Positions 1 to 11,599 are shown, numbered from the stretch's first letter. The stretch: 64,000 nucleotides of DNA from Vandiemenella viatica (GCA_031002005.1 CM061921.1:146539283-146603282), one strand, 5' to 3'. The notes: generated from the sequence alone by a model not told the origin. Made by a program: numbers and translations.

Positions 1-853
1 AAGTTCTTCTAATCTAAATGTTACATCGGGTGTACCTCAAGGAAGTGTAATAGGACCACTTCTTTTTTTTAATTTTTATAAACGATCTCGGAGACAAAGT
101 GAAAAGCCTTTTTAGATTGTTTGCTGATGATGCGGTTATTTATAGGGAAGTAAGAAATTTGGCCGATTGCTTAGAAATTCAGCGCGATCTGGATGTTATT
201 TTGGCTTGGTGCGCTGAGTGGCAACTTACTCTTAATTGTAAAAAGTGCAAGACAAAAAGAATCCGATTGTTCAGAAATACGAGGTAAACAGTTCAGTTAT
301 TGATATGGTCGATTCTATGAAATATTTGGGAGTAACAGTACAAAGGAACATGAAATGGGACATACACATTAATTCGTTAGTAGGTAGAGCAAAATCTAGG
401 CTGCGATTCATAGGTCGAATCTTGAAAAATTGTAATGAACAAACAAAGGAGATAGCGTACAAATCTCTTGTGCGTCCACATTTGGATTATTGCTGTGCCA
501 TTTGGGACCCGTTTCGTAAGGGATTGATCGAAAGTATAGAGAAAGTACAGAGAAGAGCCGCTCGATTCGTGACCGCTTGCTACAGTCCTTATGAAAGCGT
601 CACAGAACTGATTAGTAGATTAGGTTGGGAGTCTCTGGTAGATAGACGACACACGTTTCGTTTAAACTTATTGGAAAACATGCGTACTCCCTCTTTCACT
701 TTTGAGTGTAGTGAAATACTTCTTCCACCAACCTATTTGAGTCGGAAGGACAGGAAAGATAAAATTAGAGAAATAAGGTGCCGGACTGATTCTTATATGA
801 ATTCTTTTTTCCCTCGTACCATTAGGGATTGGAGTGCACAGCAAAGAGATTAG
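1..853 (+). pseudogene. LINE reverse transcriptase, C-terminal part (jockey/CR1-like), broken
   Basis: This is the 3' part of a non-LTR retrotransposon polymerase; an intact copy would encode the reverse transcriptase used for target-primed insertion. The palm motif SGVPQGSVIGPLLF is readable at about 23-67 in the frame starting at base 2. The frame then shifts in the T-run at 61-77. The catalytic LFADD motif is at 117-131 in a second frame. A third frame, entered near 245, carries the thumb/C-terminal part at 245-853 (MKYLGVTVQRNMKW, then the RPHLDYCCAIWDP block typical of jockey/CR1-type LINEs). The stop is at 851-853. At least two frameshifts show it is dead. The left part lies outside the window. 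The RT assignment is firm; the exact clade is inferred. Confidence 0.9.
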
Positions 854-904
854 CTTTGGTGCTGAGCACCCTCTGCCACCCACAGTTTTGTGAATTGCAG
901 AGTA

Positions 905-927
905 TATATGTAGATGTAGATGTAGAT
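905..927 (+). repeat. TGTAGA tandem tail of the LINE
   Basis: About three copies of TGTAGA follow the stop codon of the LINE by some 50 bases. Short tandem tails instead of poly(A) mark the 3' end of some jockey/CR1/L2-type LINEs, so this is probably the element boundary. Confidence 0.7.
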
Positions 928-1136
928 TCGATTCAGCAACTTCGACGCTGTGGGAAAAACCATTTCCGGACTGTTTTCGATGCTCAATCGCCCTCCATGT
1001 AGGTTCCAGGGTCTATGATTGTTGTTAATGGAACCATCACATCAAACAGGATTTCACGGAACTGAGAAAAGCGGGAAAAGTGAAATCATCCACTTCAAAT
1101 GGAAAAATACGTTACACTAACAAGAAGAGGTCGCCA

Positions 1137-1482
1137 GTTGTAAAATTCAGGTTCTATTAATACTATGTGTAATAAAAGCTCATGGCCAGAGGAGTAATGT
1201 GACAAAGCAGTAACATGCACTTCTTCGCCGCTGTCGAGAAAATCTGAATTGAAATATTCCGTTGCGTTCAAATACTTTCTACGCGACAGAAATTGAAATG
1301 GGCACGTGGTGCAGTGATCAAGCTCTTTGCCTCATGAGCCAGTCGTCGCCGGGTCGAATCTCGCTGCTGGCAACTTTTTTATCTGTTTATTTATTCATTC
1401 AATTATGCATACAGGTAATCAGTTTCAACAATTATGTATGTAAGTAGTTTTTTAAATGCTTTTTGTTGTGAAAAAAAACCGA
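1137..1482 (+). mobile_element. tRNA-like SINE, left arm of an inverted pair
   Basis: A repeat unit of about 350 bp carries a tRNA-like core: a GTGGTGCAGTGATCAAGC box-A-like stretch near 1304-1321 and GGGTCGAATCTC as a B box near 1352. The same unit lies inverted at 1595-1988, matching from the outer TTGTAAAATTCAG to TTTGTTGTRAAA on the inner side with many substitutions and small indels. A third copy is at 52455-52760. No poly(A) tail is obvious. The pair could be two independent insertions or one foldback element. Confidence 0.65.
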
Positions 1483-1594
1483 GGGCGTCTCGTTTCGAGC
1501 CCCCAGTGCCTTGGTGCGGGAATGAACATCTGTCCTTCAACGGTAACGGTCAAGTAACAATATTTATTTCATACCTGTCGCAGCAAATATTTAT

Positions 1595-1988
1595 ATTTTT
1601 GAAACATAACTTTGTTTGCGAATAACATAATGAAGTTCGATAGCGTTGGTTGTTTTACAACAAAGGGCATTTAAAGAAGTTATTCTATGCATAATTGTTC
1701 AAACTGTTTTCCGGGAATTATGTAAATACATATTTGAATAAATAAAAAAAGTTTCCGTCGGCGAGATTCGAACCGGTGACGACTGGCTTATGAGGCAGAG
1801 AAGTAGCTCGCTGCACCTCGCGCCCCTTTCAATCTCACTCGCGTAGAAAGTATTCGAACGCAATGGATTATTTCAACGCCGATTTCCTCGACAACGGCGA
1901 AGAAGCGCATGTTTCTGCTTTGCCACACTGCACCTCCGGCTATGAGCTTTTATTACACACAGTGTATTTTTAATCTGAATTTTACAAT
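1595..1988 (-). mobile_element. tRNA-like SINE, right arm of an inverted pair
   Basis: Read on the - strand this has the box-A-like GGTGCAGCGAGCTACTTC and the B box CCGGTTCGAATCTC (B box near 1768-1781). Its RNA pol III promoter-like core is better preserved than that of the left arm at 1137-1482. The body extends to about 1595, further than the left arm, and that extension matches the copy at 52455-52760. The tRNA-like core is flanked on both sides by family-specific sequence, so it is not a functional tRNA gene. Confidence 0.7.
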
Positions 1989-2234
1989 TAGTGGCCTTCC
2001 CTTCTAAGTTTCACTATAGTGGCTGTTGTGTTAAGTGGTGGAATAGTTGTAGAACTTCTCTCAGTATTTCCGTGAAGTGGTGTTTGAACACGTAATAATA
2101 CTTGTTTGAGAATACCAAACAATTCTTTCTTCTGTTTTCGTATTCCTGTGATGCGTTTGGGAATAGTTTCATATCCCGAAAGTAGTTGTTGAAGTTTCGT
2201 AGAGCAACAATGAAGCACATTAATAGGTGAAAAC

Positions 2235-2469
2235 TGAGCGTGGTGGGTGAATGGTTAACGTTCTGGCCTCGCATTCGGGAGGACGCGGGTTCGAATCCCC
2301 AAGATTTGGGTTTTCCATGGTTTCCGCAAATCACTCCAGGCGAATGCCGGGATGCTTCCTTCAAAAAGGTCATGACCGAATTCCTTCCCGTTCCTTGTCC
2401 CCAGTCCCATCCCGCCTCTAATGACCTTAGCCGTCGACGAGGCGTAAAGCCTTAAAAAAAAAAAAAAAA
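2235..2469 (+). mobile_element. SINE family A, copy 1
   Basis: This is a full-length tRNA-derived SINE. The head TGGTGGGTGAATGGTTAACG contains the A box, GGGTTCGAATCCCC is the B box, and the body has the family signature TTTTCCATGGTTTCC ... ATGCCGGGATGCTTCC and ends in A15. The same family occurs at 12481, 13116, 13770, 14248, 14820, 19631, 30558, 36480, 36679, 47340 and 59517. SINEs of this kind are transcribed by pol III and moved by a LINE partner. No clear target-site duplication is visible here. Confidence 0.9.
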
Positions 2470-2815
2470 GGCGGAATTCTTCCATGCGGCGCTGCTGAGT
2501 GTTCTTGTCTGATGTCCTAGAGCAGTGCTATAAATTTAGATATTCATACTGAAGCGAGTGTAAACCATAAACCCAACTATTTAAAATTCGTGAATATTTT
2601 AATGACCAGGCAAAAATCTGGCATTTCAGGGATAAGGATAGGACATCACTGTTCCTACAATAGTCTATTCTTTTCCAGTTGGCACCAAAAATAGCGTCGT
2701 TTGTCTAAGGATAAGTAAATTACCGTTTTCTGAGAAAGTTTTACTAAGTGAGGGATACTAAATATTACGAGTCTAGTAAATATGTAATTAAACTTTCATT
2801 AGTTCACTACAGTTT

Positions 2816-3028
2816 CAGGGCCGGATTGAAACAGCGCGGGGCCCGTAGCAAATGTGGTTTTCGCCTTCTGGGGCTGCAGTAGAGCTAAGAAAAAGGTCGC
2901 TCATCTGGTTTCACGGGGAGGCTCCCGATAATCCTAGGTTGGACCCCCTACAGAGGGCAAGGGGCCCCCCAGAAGACGCGGGGCCCGTAGCATTTGCTAA
3001 CCCCTGCTACGTGGTGAATCCGATACTG
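2816..3028. mobile_element. 213-bp hAT-type MITE
   Basis: The ends CAGGGCCGGATT and AATCCGATACTG form imperfect terminal inverted repeats. The flanks TACAGTTT (2808-2815) and TCCAGTTT (3029-3036) match at 7 of 8 positions, as expected for the 8-bp target duplication of hAT transposons. The interior is GC-rich and contains GCGGGGCCCGTAGCA twice. There is no coding capacity, so it depends on an autonomous hAT elsewhere. Confidence 0.65.
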
Positions 3029-3036
3029 TCCAGTTT

Positions 3037-3640
3037 CATAACTATGTTTCCGTAGAAATTCGAAACTTGCTTTTGCACTTGTTATAATGGTACGATAAAA
3101 TAAATTTTAATAATATACGCATAATATACACATAGGTACGAAATTATTCCCATAATGAGTTAGCGGTCTGCAGTATTATTTTTTGACAACTCGGGTTGAA
3201 AAAGGTTGTGAAACGCTGCTCTAGAGATGTAGTTTTGAAGCTGCCATTGGCTACGTAATATGTTGTGTTTTGTAATGGGTTATGATTCAGCTTACACAAT
3301 CATGATGGTTGTATTCTTGAGTAATGACGCACCGCAGTGCAATTAATATTAGCACAACGCCAACCATTAGAAACGGGAAGATATCAGCAGGTCAGAGGTG
3401 GACCATTCAATTAGTCCACAAAATTATCTACTTTGGTGTTCACAGAAACAGTACAAAACAGTTTCTTAAAGTGTTAGTGATATTCCTTGCGGCCCTACAA
3501 CCGGAAGGTATCTCAAGCTTTTCTTATAATAACATTTTAGCCAGGAAAAAGTCTGCTTATTTTAGATGTTTTTTTTTTTTTTTTAATGAGTTGGGGTACA
3601 GAAGGATTCAACTTTAAAAAAAAAAAATTTGTGTCTGTGG
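3037..3640. other. no recognised feature
   Basis: AT-rich single-copy-looking sequence. One open stretch (3324-3617 +) has low-complexity ends and matches no family that I recognise. Confidence 0.5.
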
Positions 3641-3644
3641 TTTT

Positions 3645-4490
3645 CTGCGTAAAGATGAACTGGATTCACGCCGAAACTACTGTTTGCATTTTGATGGAGT
3701 TTTGTTTAATATAGATCCCATGTCCTCACATTGTAATATAGGGTATGTTTCATTTTGATTTGATGTCGAAAATCCGAAAAATTAAAAAAGTCAGTTTTCA
3801 ATTTCACGTGATTCATTCAAAACTATTGGTCGGATTTTGATGGATTTCAATAAATGTACGAGTTTACTCACGGGTAAAATACAGTTTGAAAAAATAAGAA
3901 ATTTAAAATAATTTTTCGTTGAACTTGATTCACGCAAAAACTACTGGTTGGATTTCATAGGGTTTCCATTAATGTGTAGCCTGTGATCCTGCGAATAATT
4001 TGGCTTATGTTCCATTTTAATCTGGCCTCGAGAAAATGAGAAATTATGAAAATTTATAGTTTAAGGCGATTAACGCAAATAATACCGGTTTTATATGTTT
4101 GGAGTTTCGATTAATGTGTACCCCTTGGGTCCGCGGGTGAAATAGAGTATGTTTCAATTTGATGTGGCAGTAAAACGATAAGTTTAAGATACTTCTTCCT
4201 TGAACGCAATTCACACGGAAACCGCTGGTGGGATTTCTGTGTGGCTTATATTAACTTACAGCCGGTGGTGACGTGGATAATATAGGGTATGTTTCACACT
4301 GATGTGATGTCTGGAAAAAAGAGAAATTTACCAACTTAGTACCTTTTTGGTTGAATGCGATTCGCAAAAAACACTGGTCGGATTTTAATGAGATATCTAT
4401 TAATGTACAGCGCATCGTCACACAGATTCATTTTGATGTGACATCGAAAAAGATGAGAAACTTAGGATAACGTTTCGTTCATACTGTTCC
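3645..4490 (+). repeat. diverged tandem repeat, unit about 140 bp, about 6 copies
   Basis: A unit built around 'GATTCACGCRAAAACTACTGG ... GATTTTGATGG ... TATGTTTCATTTTGATGTG' recurs with starts near 3663, 3809, 3927, 4068, 4207 and 4359, giving spacings of roughly 115-155 bp. The copies are well diverged, so the array is old. The motif resembles the short repeated modules found in some Helitron-like elements, but no element ends are visible. Confidence 0.75.
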
Positions 4491-5565
4491 ATTTTATTCA
4501 GTATTAATTTATGGTTAATACACTGAAATACTTTTTACGAGATTACAAAAAACCTCCTACAGGACAAATTTTATTTCTCAGCTCCTCAAGCGTTTTATTT
4601 AAAAAATGAATAATTTCTGTGGAAGACATGTTTTTAAATCCAAGCTGTGAAAGAATAGTGTGTAACCTGTTTTACTGCTCTACGTGCTTAAATCATTGCT
4701 AGCCAAAGCTATGGCAATCCTAACCTGGCTCTTTCCAAACTGAGATAAGTGTCAAAGGGTTTTCAAGCTATCCTGGCTGTCTGGTGCGTTTAAAATACTC
4801 AAACACTTAATATTATTTGAATGAAAAAAAAAAAAACTAATCATAACAAAGTTTCCGACCGGTCGATGTAACCTTCCTTAATCTCCCAACCGTTTATCTT
4901 ACATGTTGGAACCTTAAACCTGGTTCGCTGCTGGTATTCTCATTGCAGTGAATTACAATCTGTCAAAACATTAGGATGCTATTAAACGTATTCAGCTGTT
5001 AAGTGTTTCAGTAGTCACTAGTAAAAAGGGTTTATTTCGTGTTCAGTGTCTACGTATGTAGTAAATGATAAAATCCCAGCGGACAAGTGCCGTCTGGATG
5101 TGAGAAACCGTAAGAGGCCGCTAAGGTGTCCAAAAAGACAACAACAAAACTCGACCGGCAAGAGAGAACAACCACGAATGCAACATACAGCTGCCAAGTG
5201 GCATGCAAAACTTGTTTCGTGACGCAAATAAGAAACCTGCAGAATTTTACCGTCCAAAGGAAACAGATCTACCGTCATTCTACCAAGCAGATATTAAACA
5301 GCAGGTTTTACCGACACTTTTATCTCAGCAACAAAACTAAGATGTTAGCTCTCACGGTCTATGGTGATAGGAGTCAATTAATAATTAAAATCAGAAAGTG
5401 AGATAAAGAACTGGTTCCTTAATTGCAACTTTTACATATTTCAGGAGCAAGATGTGTGCAATTTGTCCCGAGAAGCAGCAGACGTTGAGACACGTATTGT
5501 TTCTCACGTAAGCTGACAATAGCGGGCTATATGACATGCCGTGATAGTTAACTTAATGTTCGGCT
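4491..5565. other. no recognised feature
   Basis: AT-rich sequence. The open stretch 5126-5401 (+) has slightly more balanced composition than its surroundings but shows no motif I can name. I cannot support a gene here. Confidence 0.5.
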
Positions 5566-5569
5566 GCGG

Positions 5570-7440
5570 TAGAGGTTTAATAGCTCGGTCTCGTACACTG
5601 AAATGATTTTTCTCTTCTTCAATCAGTCTGTCGACTAATTTGACGTAATCCTCCAACTCTTCCTTTCCACAGCTAATATCTTATCATACTAACTACATCA
5701 TATGTCCGCGACTATCTTTGACATGTATTCAAGGTTTTGACGTTCCATCCACCAGCAAATTAACCAATCTCACATGTCTTAAAATATCACCCAACATCCT
5801 GTCTCTTCTTTCTTGCAAGACTTTTCCACAAACTTCTTCCTCGCTCATCATTTACAAAACACGTTCATTTCGTGCTCTCGGTGTCCTTTTATAGCACTGT
5901 GTTTCAAATGATTCAATGTTTTTCTTTCTGGTATTTCTAATGTCAGTTCTTCACTAGTATAAAATTATGTATTCGATACACAGTTTTAGACAGTTTCAGT
6001 TCGAGTCCTAGATCAGTATTTGAAACTAAAAGATTTCGCTTTTTTCAGGAATACTATTTTCGCGATTGAACATCATATCAGCTTTGGCAATCAGTTATAA
6101 TTTCATAAGTAACAGAATTCACTTCTGTTATTACATCTTATTCTATTTTCATATTTATTATTATTATTGCTAACATTTCTGCTACATTACATCATTTTGT
6201 CTTACATTGCTTCATACTTACACCGAGGTCTTCCCTTAGTATTTTGTTTCATGTCATTCAGCAATTAGTCCATGCTTCGCTACCATAAAATTTGGTGCTT
6301 CATGCAACAGTTTTAGACAGTTTCTATCAGAGTCCTAGATCAATATCTGAAACTATAAGATTTCGTTTTGATTTATTTTTAGTCCAAATTCTTCCCTCAG
6401 TATTTTTTTTTTTCATGTCATTCAGTTATTTCATAATAGCTTTTCTCCTACCGGCTTCAGCAAATCGCAGCGTACTGAATGTTTCTCCTGGAACACATAT
6501 GCAACAATCAAATTTTTCTTCTATTTCGTTTCTTCTTTCCTCTATATATAAGTTTTATATCAATGGGGATAGTCTACAACCTTTTCTGAAACCTTTTTTA
6601 ACCAATGTTTGTTCCTGTGATTCTCTACTTTTATTATAGCCACCTACTTCTTATAAAGATTTTAAATTATTCTTCTGCATTGATATTTATGACTAAGGTC
6701 TTCAAAATTTTCAATATCTTGTCCCATTTGACATTATAAAAAAAATTCTAACTAAATATAAAACATTAAAAGTATGGTTATTTTTCTTATTTCGTCCTTC
6801 CTTAATGCCAGTTTTGCTTCTCTTGCACCCCGGTTTTACCTAAACCGAAAGTGATCTCATCCAATATCTCTTCCATTATCCTTTCTATTCATCTGTACTG
6901 CATTATCCTAGTCAATGATTTTGAAGCATGTGACCCTAGACTACTTGTGCGATAATTTTGACATTTGCTGGAATGATCTTTCTTCCGGAATGAGAATATG
7001 ATAAATTTATCAATATCAGTTGGAATCACCGCTGCTTCCTAATGTTTTGATATGTTTGATTACTCTTTGGCTTCTTCTCCTACTGATTTAAGAAGTTCGA
7101 AATGAATCTTATCAATTCAAACTGTCTCATTTAAGTTCAAAATTTCTTAAGCTAAATCAGATTCTCTCCTTAAAACTGAATTCCCTATATAATCAATGTC
7201 GACATAGTCTTCTCTTTCCAGCACATTGTAGTTCAAATCATGTCTATCATACATTTACTCTATGTATTCCTTCCATCGGTTGCCTCTATCTTCTGAGCTT
7301 AAAAGAGGTTTCCCATCAGAGCATCTTTTGGGTCCAACTAGTATGCGTTCTGATCTCTTCCTGCTTCATCCTGAATATTATTGTGACTTCTTCCATCAAC
7401 TCAAAAATTTGTTTATGATCCTAAGCTTTCCGTTACCTTC
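5570..7440 (-). pseudogene. LINE A, reverse transcriptase and C-terminal region, decayed
   Basis: On the - strand, fragments of an endonuclease/reverse-transcriptase LINE polyprotein can be read in changing frames. The C-terminal block at about 5880-5640 (LLVDGTSK preceded by RRDRMLGDILRH) matches the same block at 51773-52249 (RRDRLVGHILRH). An internal duplication repeats the segment around TTAGACAGTTTC at 5985-6060 and 6310-6375. The order of the conserved pieces shows that the element runs right to left and continues at 8650-9790 beyond an inserted Tc1-like element. Many stops and frameshifts are present. The family is often annotated as craniofacial development protein 2-like; the clade is not assigned here. 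Confidence 0.75.
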
Positions 7441-7444
7441 TTTC

Positions 7445-8649
7445 CACTGCCAAAAAACTGGTACACCTACCTAATATCGTGTAGGGCCCCTGCGAGCACG
7501 CAGAAGTGCCGCAACACGACGTGGCATGGACTCGACTAATGTCTGAAGTAGTGCTGGAGGCAATTGACACCATGCATCCTGCAAGGCTGTCCATAAATCC
7601 GTAAGAATACGAGGGGGTCGAGATCTCTTCCGAACGGCACGTTGCAAGGCATCCAAGATATGCTCAAAACCGTTCATGTCTGGAGGGTTTGGAAGCCAGC
7701 GGAGGTGTTTAAACTCAGAAGAATGATCCTGGAGCCACACTGTAGCAATTCTGAACGTGTGGGGTGTCGAATTGTCCTGCTGGAATTGCCCAAGTCCATC
7801 TGAATGCATAATGGAGATGAATGCATGCAGATGATCAGCCACGATGCCTACGTACGAGTCATCTGTCAGAGTCGTATCTAGACGTATCAGGGGTCCCATG
7901 TCACTCCAACTGCACACCATTACAGAGCCTCCACCAGCTTGAACAGTAGCCCTGCTGACAGGCAGGGACCATGAATTCATGAGGTTGTCTCCATACCCGT
8001 ACACATCCATCCGCTCGATACAATTGGAAACGAGACTCATCAGACCAGGCAACATGTTTCCAATCATCAACAGTCCAATGTCGGTGTTGACGGGCCCAGG
8101 CGAGGCGTAAAGCTTTGTGTCGTGCACTCAGCAAGGGTACATGCGTGAGCCTTCGGCTCCGAAAGCCCATATCGATGATGTTTCGTTGAATGGTTCGCAC
8201 ACTGTCACTTGTTGATGGCCCAGTATATAAATCCGCAGTAATTTGCGGAAGTGTTACATTTCTGTCATGTTGAACGATTCACTTCAGTCGTCGTTGGTCC
8301 CGTTCTTGCAGGATCTTTTTCCAGCCGCAGCGATGTCGGAGATTTGATGTTTTACCGGATTCCTGATATTCACGGTGCACTCGTGAAATGGTCGTACGGG
8401 AGAATGCCCACCTCATCGCTGCCTCTGAGATGCGTGTCCCATATCTCGTGCGTCGACTATAACACCACGTTCAAACTAACATAAATCGTTATAACCTGCC
8501 TTTGTAGCAGTAGTAACCGATCTAATGCCTGCGCCAGACACCTGTTGTCTTATATAGGCGTTGCTGACCGCAGCGCCGTACTCTGAGTGTTTACATATCT
8601 CTGTGTTTGCATACGCATGCCTATTACCAGTTACTTTGTCTTTTCAGTG
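7445..8649 (-). mobile_element. Tc1-like DNA transposon, near full length, copy 1
   Basis: The left end CACTGCCAAAAAACTGGTA and the right end CCAGTTACTTTGTCTTTTCAGTG are inverted, and a second copy with better-kept ends is at 30360-31411. At about 1.2 kb it has the length of a complete Tc1-like element with one transposase gene. It lies inside LINE A, whose two halves flank it, so it is younger than LINE A. A TA duplication is visible only on the right side (8650-8651). Confidence 0.85.
7471..8475 (-). pseudogene. Tc1-like transposase, frameshifted
   Basis: A cut-and-paste transposase of the DDE type. Reading right to left there is a poorly kept helix-turn-helix region (8470-8230), then the first catalytic aspartate in AWSDESRFQLY (about 8010-8045), then, after a frameshift near 7960-7900, the second in FQQDNSTPHT and the glutamate in MNGFEHILDALQR. 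The protein ends in ARRGPTRY, a typical Tc1 C-terminus, with the stop at 7471-7473. By my count 36 residues separate the second Asp from the Glu, against 34 in classical Tc1. Frameshifts make it non-functional. The repeat copy at 30503-31379 shares the same spacing. Confidence 0.85.
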
Positions 8650-9790
8650 TATTACCTTAACTGATTTCAGTATTTCTTTCATTGTATTTCATTCTTCTCT
8701 GATCGAATTCCCTTCAGAGTTATTTCTTAGACTCACATCTAAAACCTCTGCGGATTTTTCTGTCATGTAAAAAACTATTAGTTTGGTCGCTTCAAATCTG
8801 TTTTGTACGTGTTGCTTCTTTATTTCCGTCTGCACATCATAAGTATCACCTCCTTGGTATTGCTTGTCTTGCACCCCGAATCGAAGCTGATCGTCATCCA
8901 TTGTCTCTTCTATTATCCTTTCTATTCCTCTGTGTACTGCAATCTTGGTTTAACCATGATACAATCTGGATGATATCTGTATGTATCGCCTGGAAATTTC
9001 CAAGTGTATATCCTTCGTGCATGATTCTGAAATAGCGTGTTCGCCACGATCATTTTACATTTTTCACGAGATTCGTAAAACCTGTTTTTCCACTCACTTC
9101 TGTCTCCTATTCCAAAACTTCTTACAGTATTTCTCTTCATTCCTTCGTCCACTATAATATTCGTGTCACCCATGATTATTAGATTTTCGTTATTTTTTCG
9201 TCATCATATTATGACGCTGGCATGTACACTTGTATTGATATGGTTGACCCAGACTCAGTTTCTACCCTCACCAAAATAATCATGTTACTAAATTGTTCAT
9301 ACTAATTTCCCAGTTTCCCTACTGTCTTCTCTAACAATCACACACCAGCATATCAACTGACAGCTTTTGTACTAATTTTCCCCCAGACTAGAAATCCTGT
9401 GCATCCTTCCACATAAGCTCACTAATCCCAACCATATCATTAAGTCATTCCATTTCCCTTTTTTAGTTTTCTGATCTTGCCCCACTCGGACATCTAACAT
9501 TTCACGCTCCGATTAGTAGAATATTTCCGTCAATTCTGATAACTCTTCATTAAGCAGTCCCCTGGTGATCTGATTGGGGAACTATTTTATCTCCGGAATA
9601 TTTTTTCAGGAAGAAGCTAACATGCTGTATGTAATTTGAGATGATTATGTGACCTCAGTATACCCTTTGGGTCTTTAATGCAGCGGCTTCCCGTTGCCTA
9701 TATGCCGTTGATCATTTCTGATTCGTCCTCAGTTTCCAACCTCATGGGCAAGAGGGTACCAAGTTTTGGGGACATCTCTTCAGCAGCTTG
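8650..9790 (-). pseudogene. LINE A, endonuclease domain and 5' region, decayed
   Basis: Continuation of LINE A beyond the Tc1-like insertion. On the - strand, 9180-8915 reads as part of an apurinic-type endonuclease domain (MGDTNIIVDEG, then IVANTLFQNHARRIYTWKFPGD and CIMVKPR), the same block as YTWT/PGDTG at about 44690 in LINE C. Further right (9650-9790) lies the 5' non-coding part, with TATGCCGTTGATCATTTCTGATTC, also present inverted at 43930-44000 and 47990-48030 and again at 10230-10335. The element therefore starts near 9790 and runs leftward. Confidence 0.75.
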
Positions 9791-10229
9791 ATTTCAGTTT
9801 ATCAAACGATTACTTGAAAGTTAGAACAAGTTTACAAATAAACCAACATTCTTCAGTTTATCAGCCATCACATATATTTTAAAATAGTTCTTTACTCTAA
9901 TCGTACCACCTACCGTTCATACAAAGGATTTTCTCAGAAAATTCCAAATCACGCGATAGCCAGGTAAAATTTCTATTATTCGTTAAGACTATATTCTTCC
10001 AAACAGTTCCTGTTACGTATCAACACTTGTGAAGTTTAATAACAGTTAAAAGGATCCTTAACCACACTCCTTATTAATCTCAATATTGTCCTATTCTGTC
10101 TTCTGACTTGTAGCTTGAAAACCAGCCTCAGTTTTTGAAACAACAATCGAGAATTTAATACCGCAACCATTGGACTATTTAATTTTACTTAGATGTATTT
10201 CTGGCCCCGACAAAAATATTAATAATAAG

Positions 10230-10335
10230 TCCCAGTTGGTTTCCCGTTGCCTACTGCATCCCTATGCCGTTGATAATTTTTGATTCAACCTCCTTTAAGG
10301 GCCGTTTTCAACCCTATGGGCAAGAGAGTATCTAA
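10230..10335 (-). mobile_element. fragment of a LINE 5' region
   Basis: Shares CCCTATGCCGTTGAT and the downstream ATGGGCAAGAG with the 5' end of LINE A at 9690-9765. It is a second, short, independent 5' fragment of the same LINE family. Confidence 0.6.
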
Positions 10336-10670
10336 TATGAAGATTCGTGGGCGAATGAAACTTAACATTGGGCCTCCACATACCTTATTAAGTGACTACC
10401 ACTTTCATTCCACAGTGAAAATAGGACAAATAATCAAACGAGTTTCCTTCTATTTATATAAAAAGTTAATAATAAAAAAAATAAAGGTTGGTAGTAATTG
10501 GAGCTACTACCGCAATTGTTAACGTGAATACGCCTTTCTTCAGCCGAATACCCAGTGAAACAACAAATATTGTCTATAACTTAACATTTTACTTAGGTAC
10601 ACAAAAAAGCTACTACTAGGTGGTAAACGGTTAAACAATACATTTAAGTACACAAGAGACTTTTCCACTG

Positions 10671-11599
10671 ACAAGGGACATCTTTGACCTCGAACGCTCG
10701 GAACCGCACGAAAACATGTTTAGAATAACAAGCGATCATAAACAAAACAGTGGTGTGTATCATTTTCATGCAGAACTCTTGAGTCTAGAACTCCGTGAAC
10801 ATGTAACAAATGAAAAGATCCTATTGTTGCGTGATTCCTGGCCAGGTCATTCAGATTGTACCCTTCTAGATGCAATTTTTCCAAACAAAGATGTTGTGCT
10901 GAACATATTATTACCGAAAATAACAAAATATTGCAAACCCCTTGATGTTTACTTCTTTCGGCAATATAAGCTCTATATCAGGAGAATTACTAATTTTGTA
11001 AGACTACAATGTGCCAAACCACAAGTCAAGATCGTTATTTCATCATGAAACTTCACTCTGTGATTTACAATCAATTTGCTGCACCTTCGTATGTAAGCCT
11101 ATGTTGTAATATACTTGGCGAAAGCCAGGTTATGACATTGACATACCAACATTTGAAAATGTAATTAGTGTGGCTTTTGATATTGGACTGCGTGATTTGG
11201 AATGTGATAATGTAGCTTTATTGAAGTGTGCACATTGTTCTCTTCCACTTTGTTTTAACCACTTCATGGAAATTCCGCATCTGAATTTTGAGGACTAATA
11301 TAAATACTATCAGGCGTATGTAGTACTACTGTATATGCGTGTTTTGCGCTATATTAATGTTATTTAAGAAGAGAGTTTTTGGCACTGTTGACTGAAAATG
11401 TAATGGTACACTGACGTCACTGAATTCCGTATAATTTCCTTCATATGGTATTATCTTGTTACTTTGTTTCTCTCTATTGAGGCAGAATGCAACGTTTTAC
11501 ATGGAAATGACACACACCTCTGTTATTTTTAATATCGCTTGTTATTCTAAGCATGTTTTCGTGCGGTTCCGATCGTTCGAGGTCAAAGGTGTCCCTTGT
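10671..11599. mobile_element. 929-bp DNA transposon with about 100-bp terminal inverted repeats
   Basis: The ends ACAAGGGACA (10671) and TGTCCCTTGT (11590-11599) begin inverted repeats that extend inward for about 100 bp with few mismatches, including GACCTCGAACG.TCGGAACCG and AATAACAAGCGAT. The interior carries a DDE-type transposase remnant (10716-11310). I see no clear target-site duplication. Element identity is secure from the TIRs; superfamily assignment (Tc1/mariner-related, pogo-like) is inference from the protein remnant. Confidence 0.8.
10716..11310 (+). pseudogene. DDE transposase C-terminal remnant (pogo-like)
   Basis: The first frame (10716-11048) includes ILLLRDSWPGHSD, followed by KDVVLNILLPKITKYCKPLDVYFFRQYK. 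This is the pattern of the second catalytic Asp and third Asp region (LLLDSW ... PP.TT...QPLDV) in DDE-type transposases of the pogo-related group. After a frameshift near 11040 the reading continues with a C-terminal cysteine/histidine cluster (CAHCSLPLCFNHF, about 11229-11267), possibly a zinc-binding tail. The N-terminus and DNA-binding domain are missing, as expected for an internally deleted element mobilised in trans. Confidence 0.7.
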
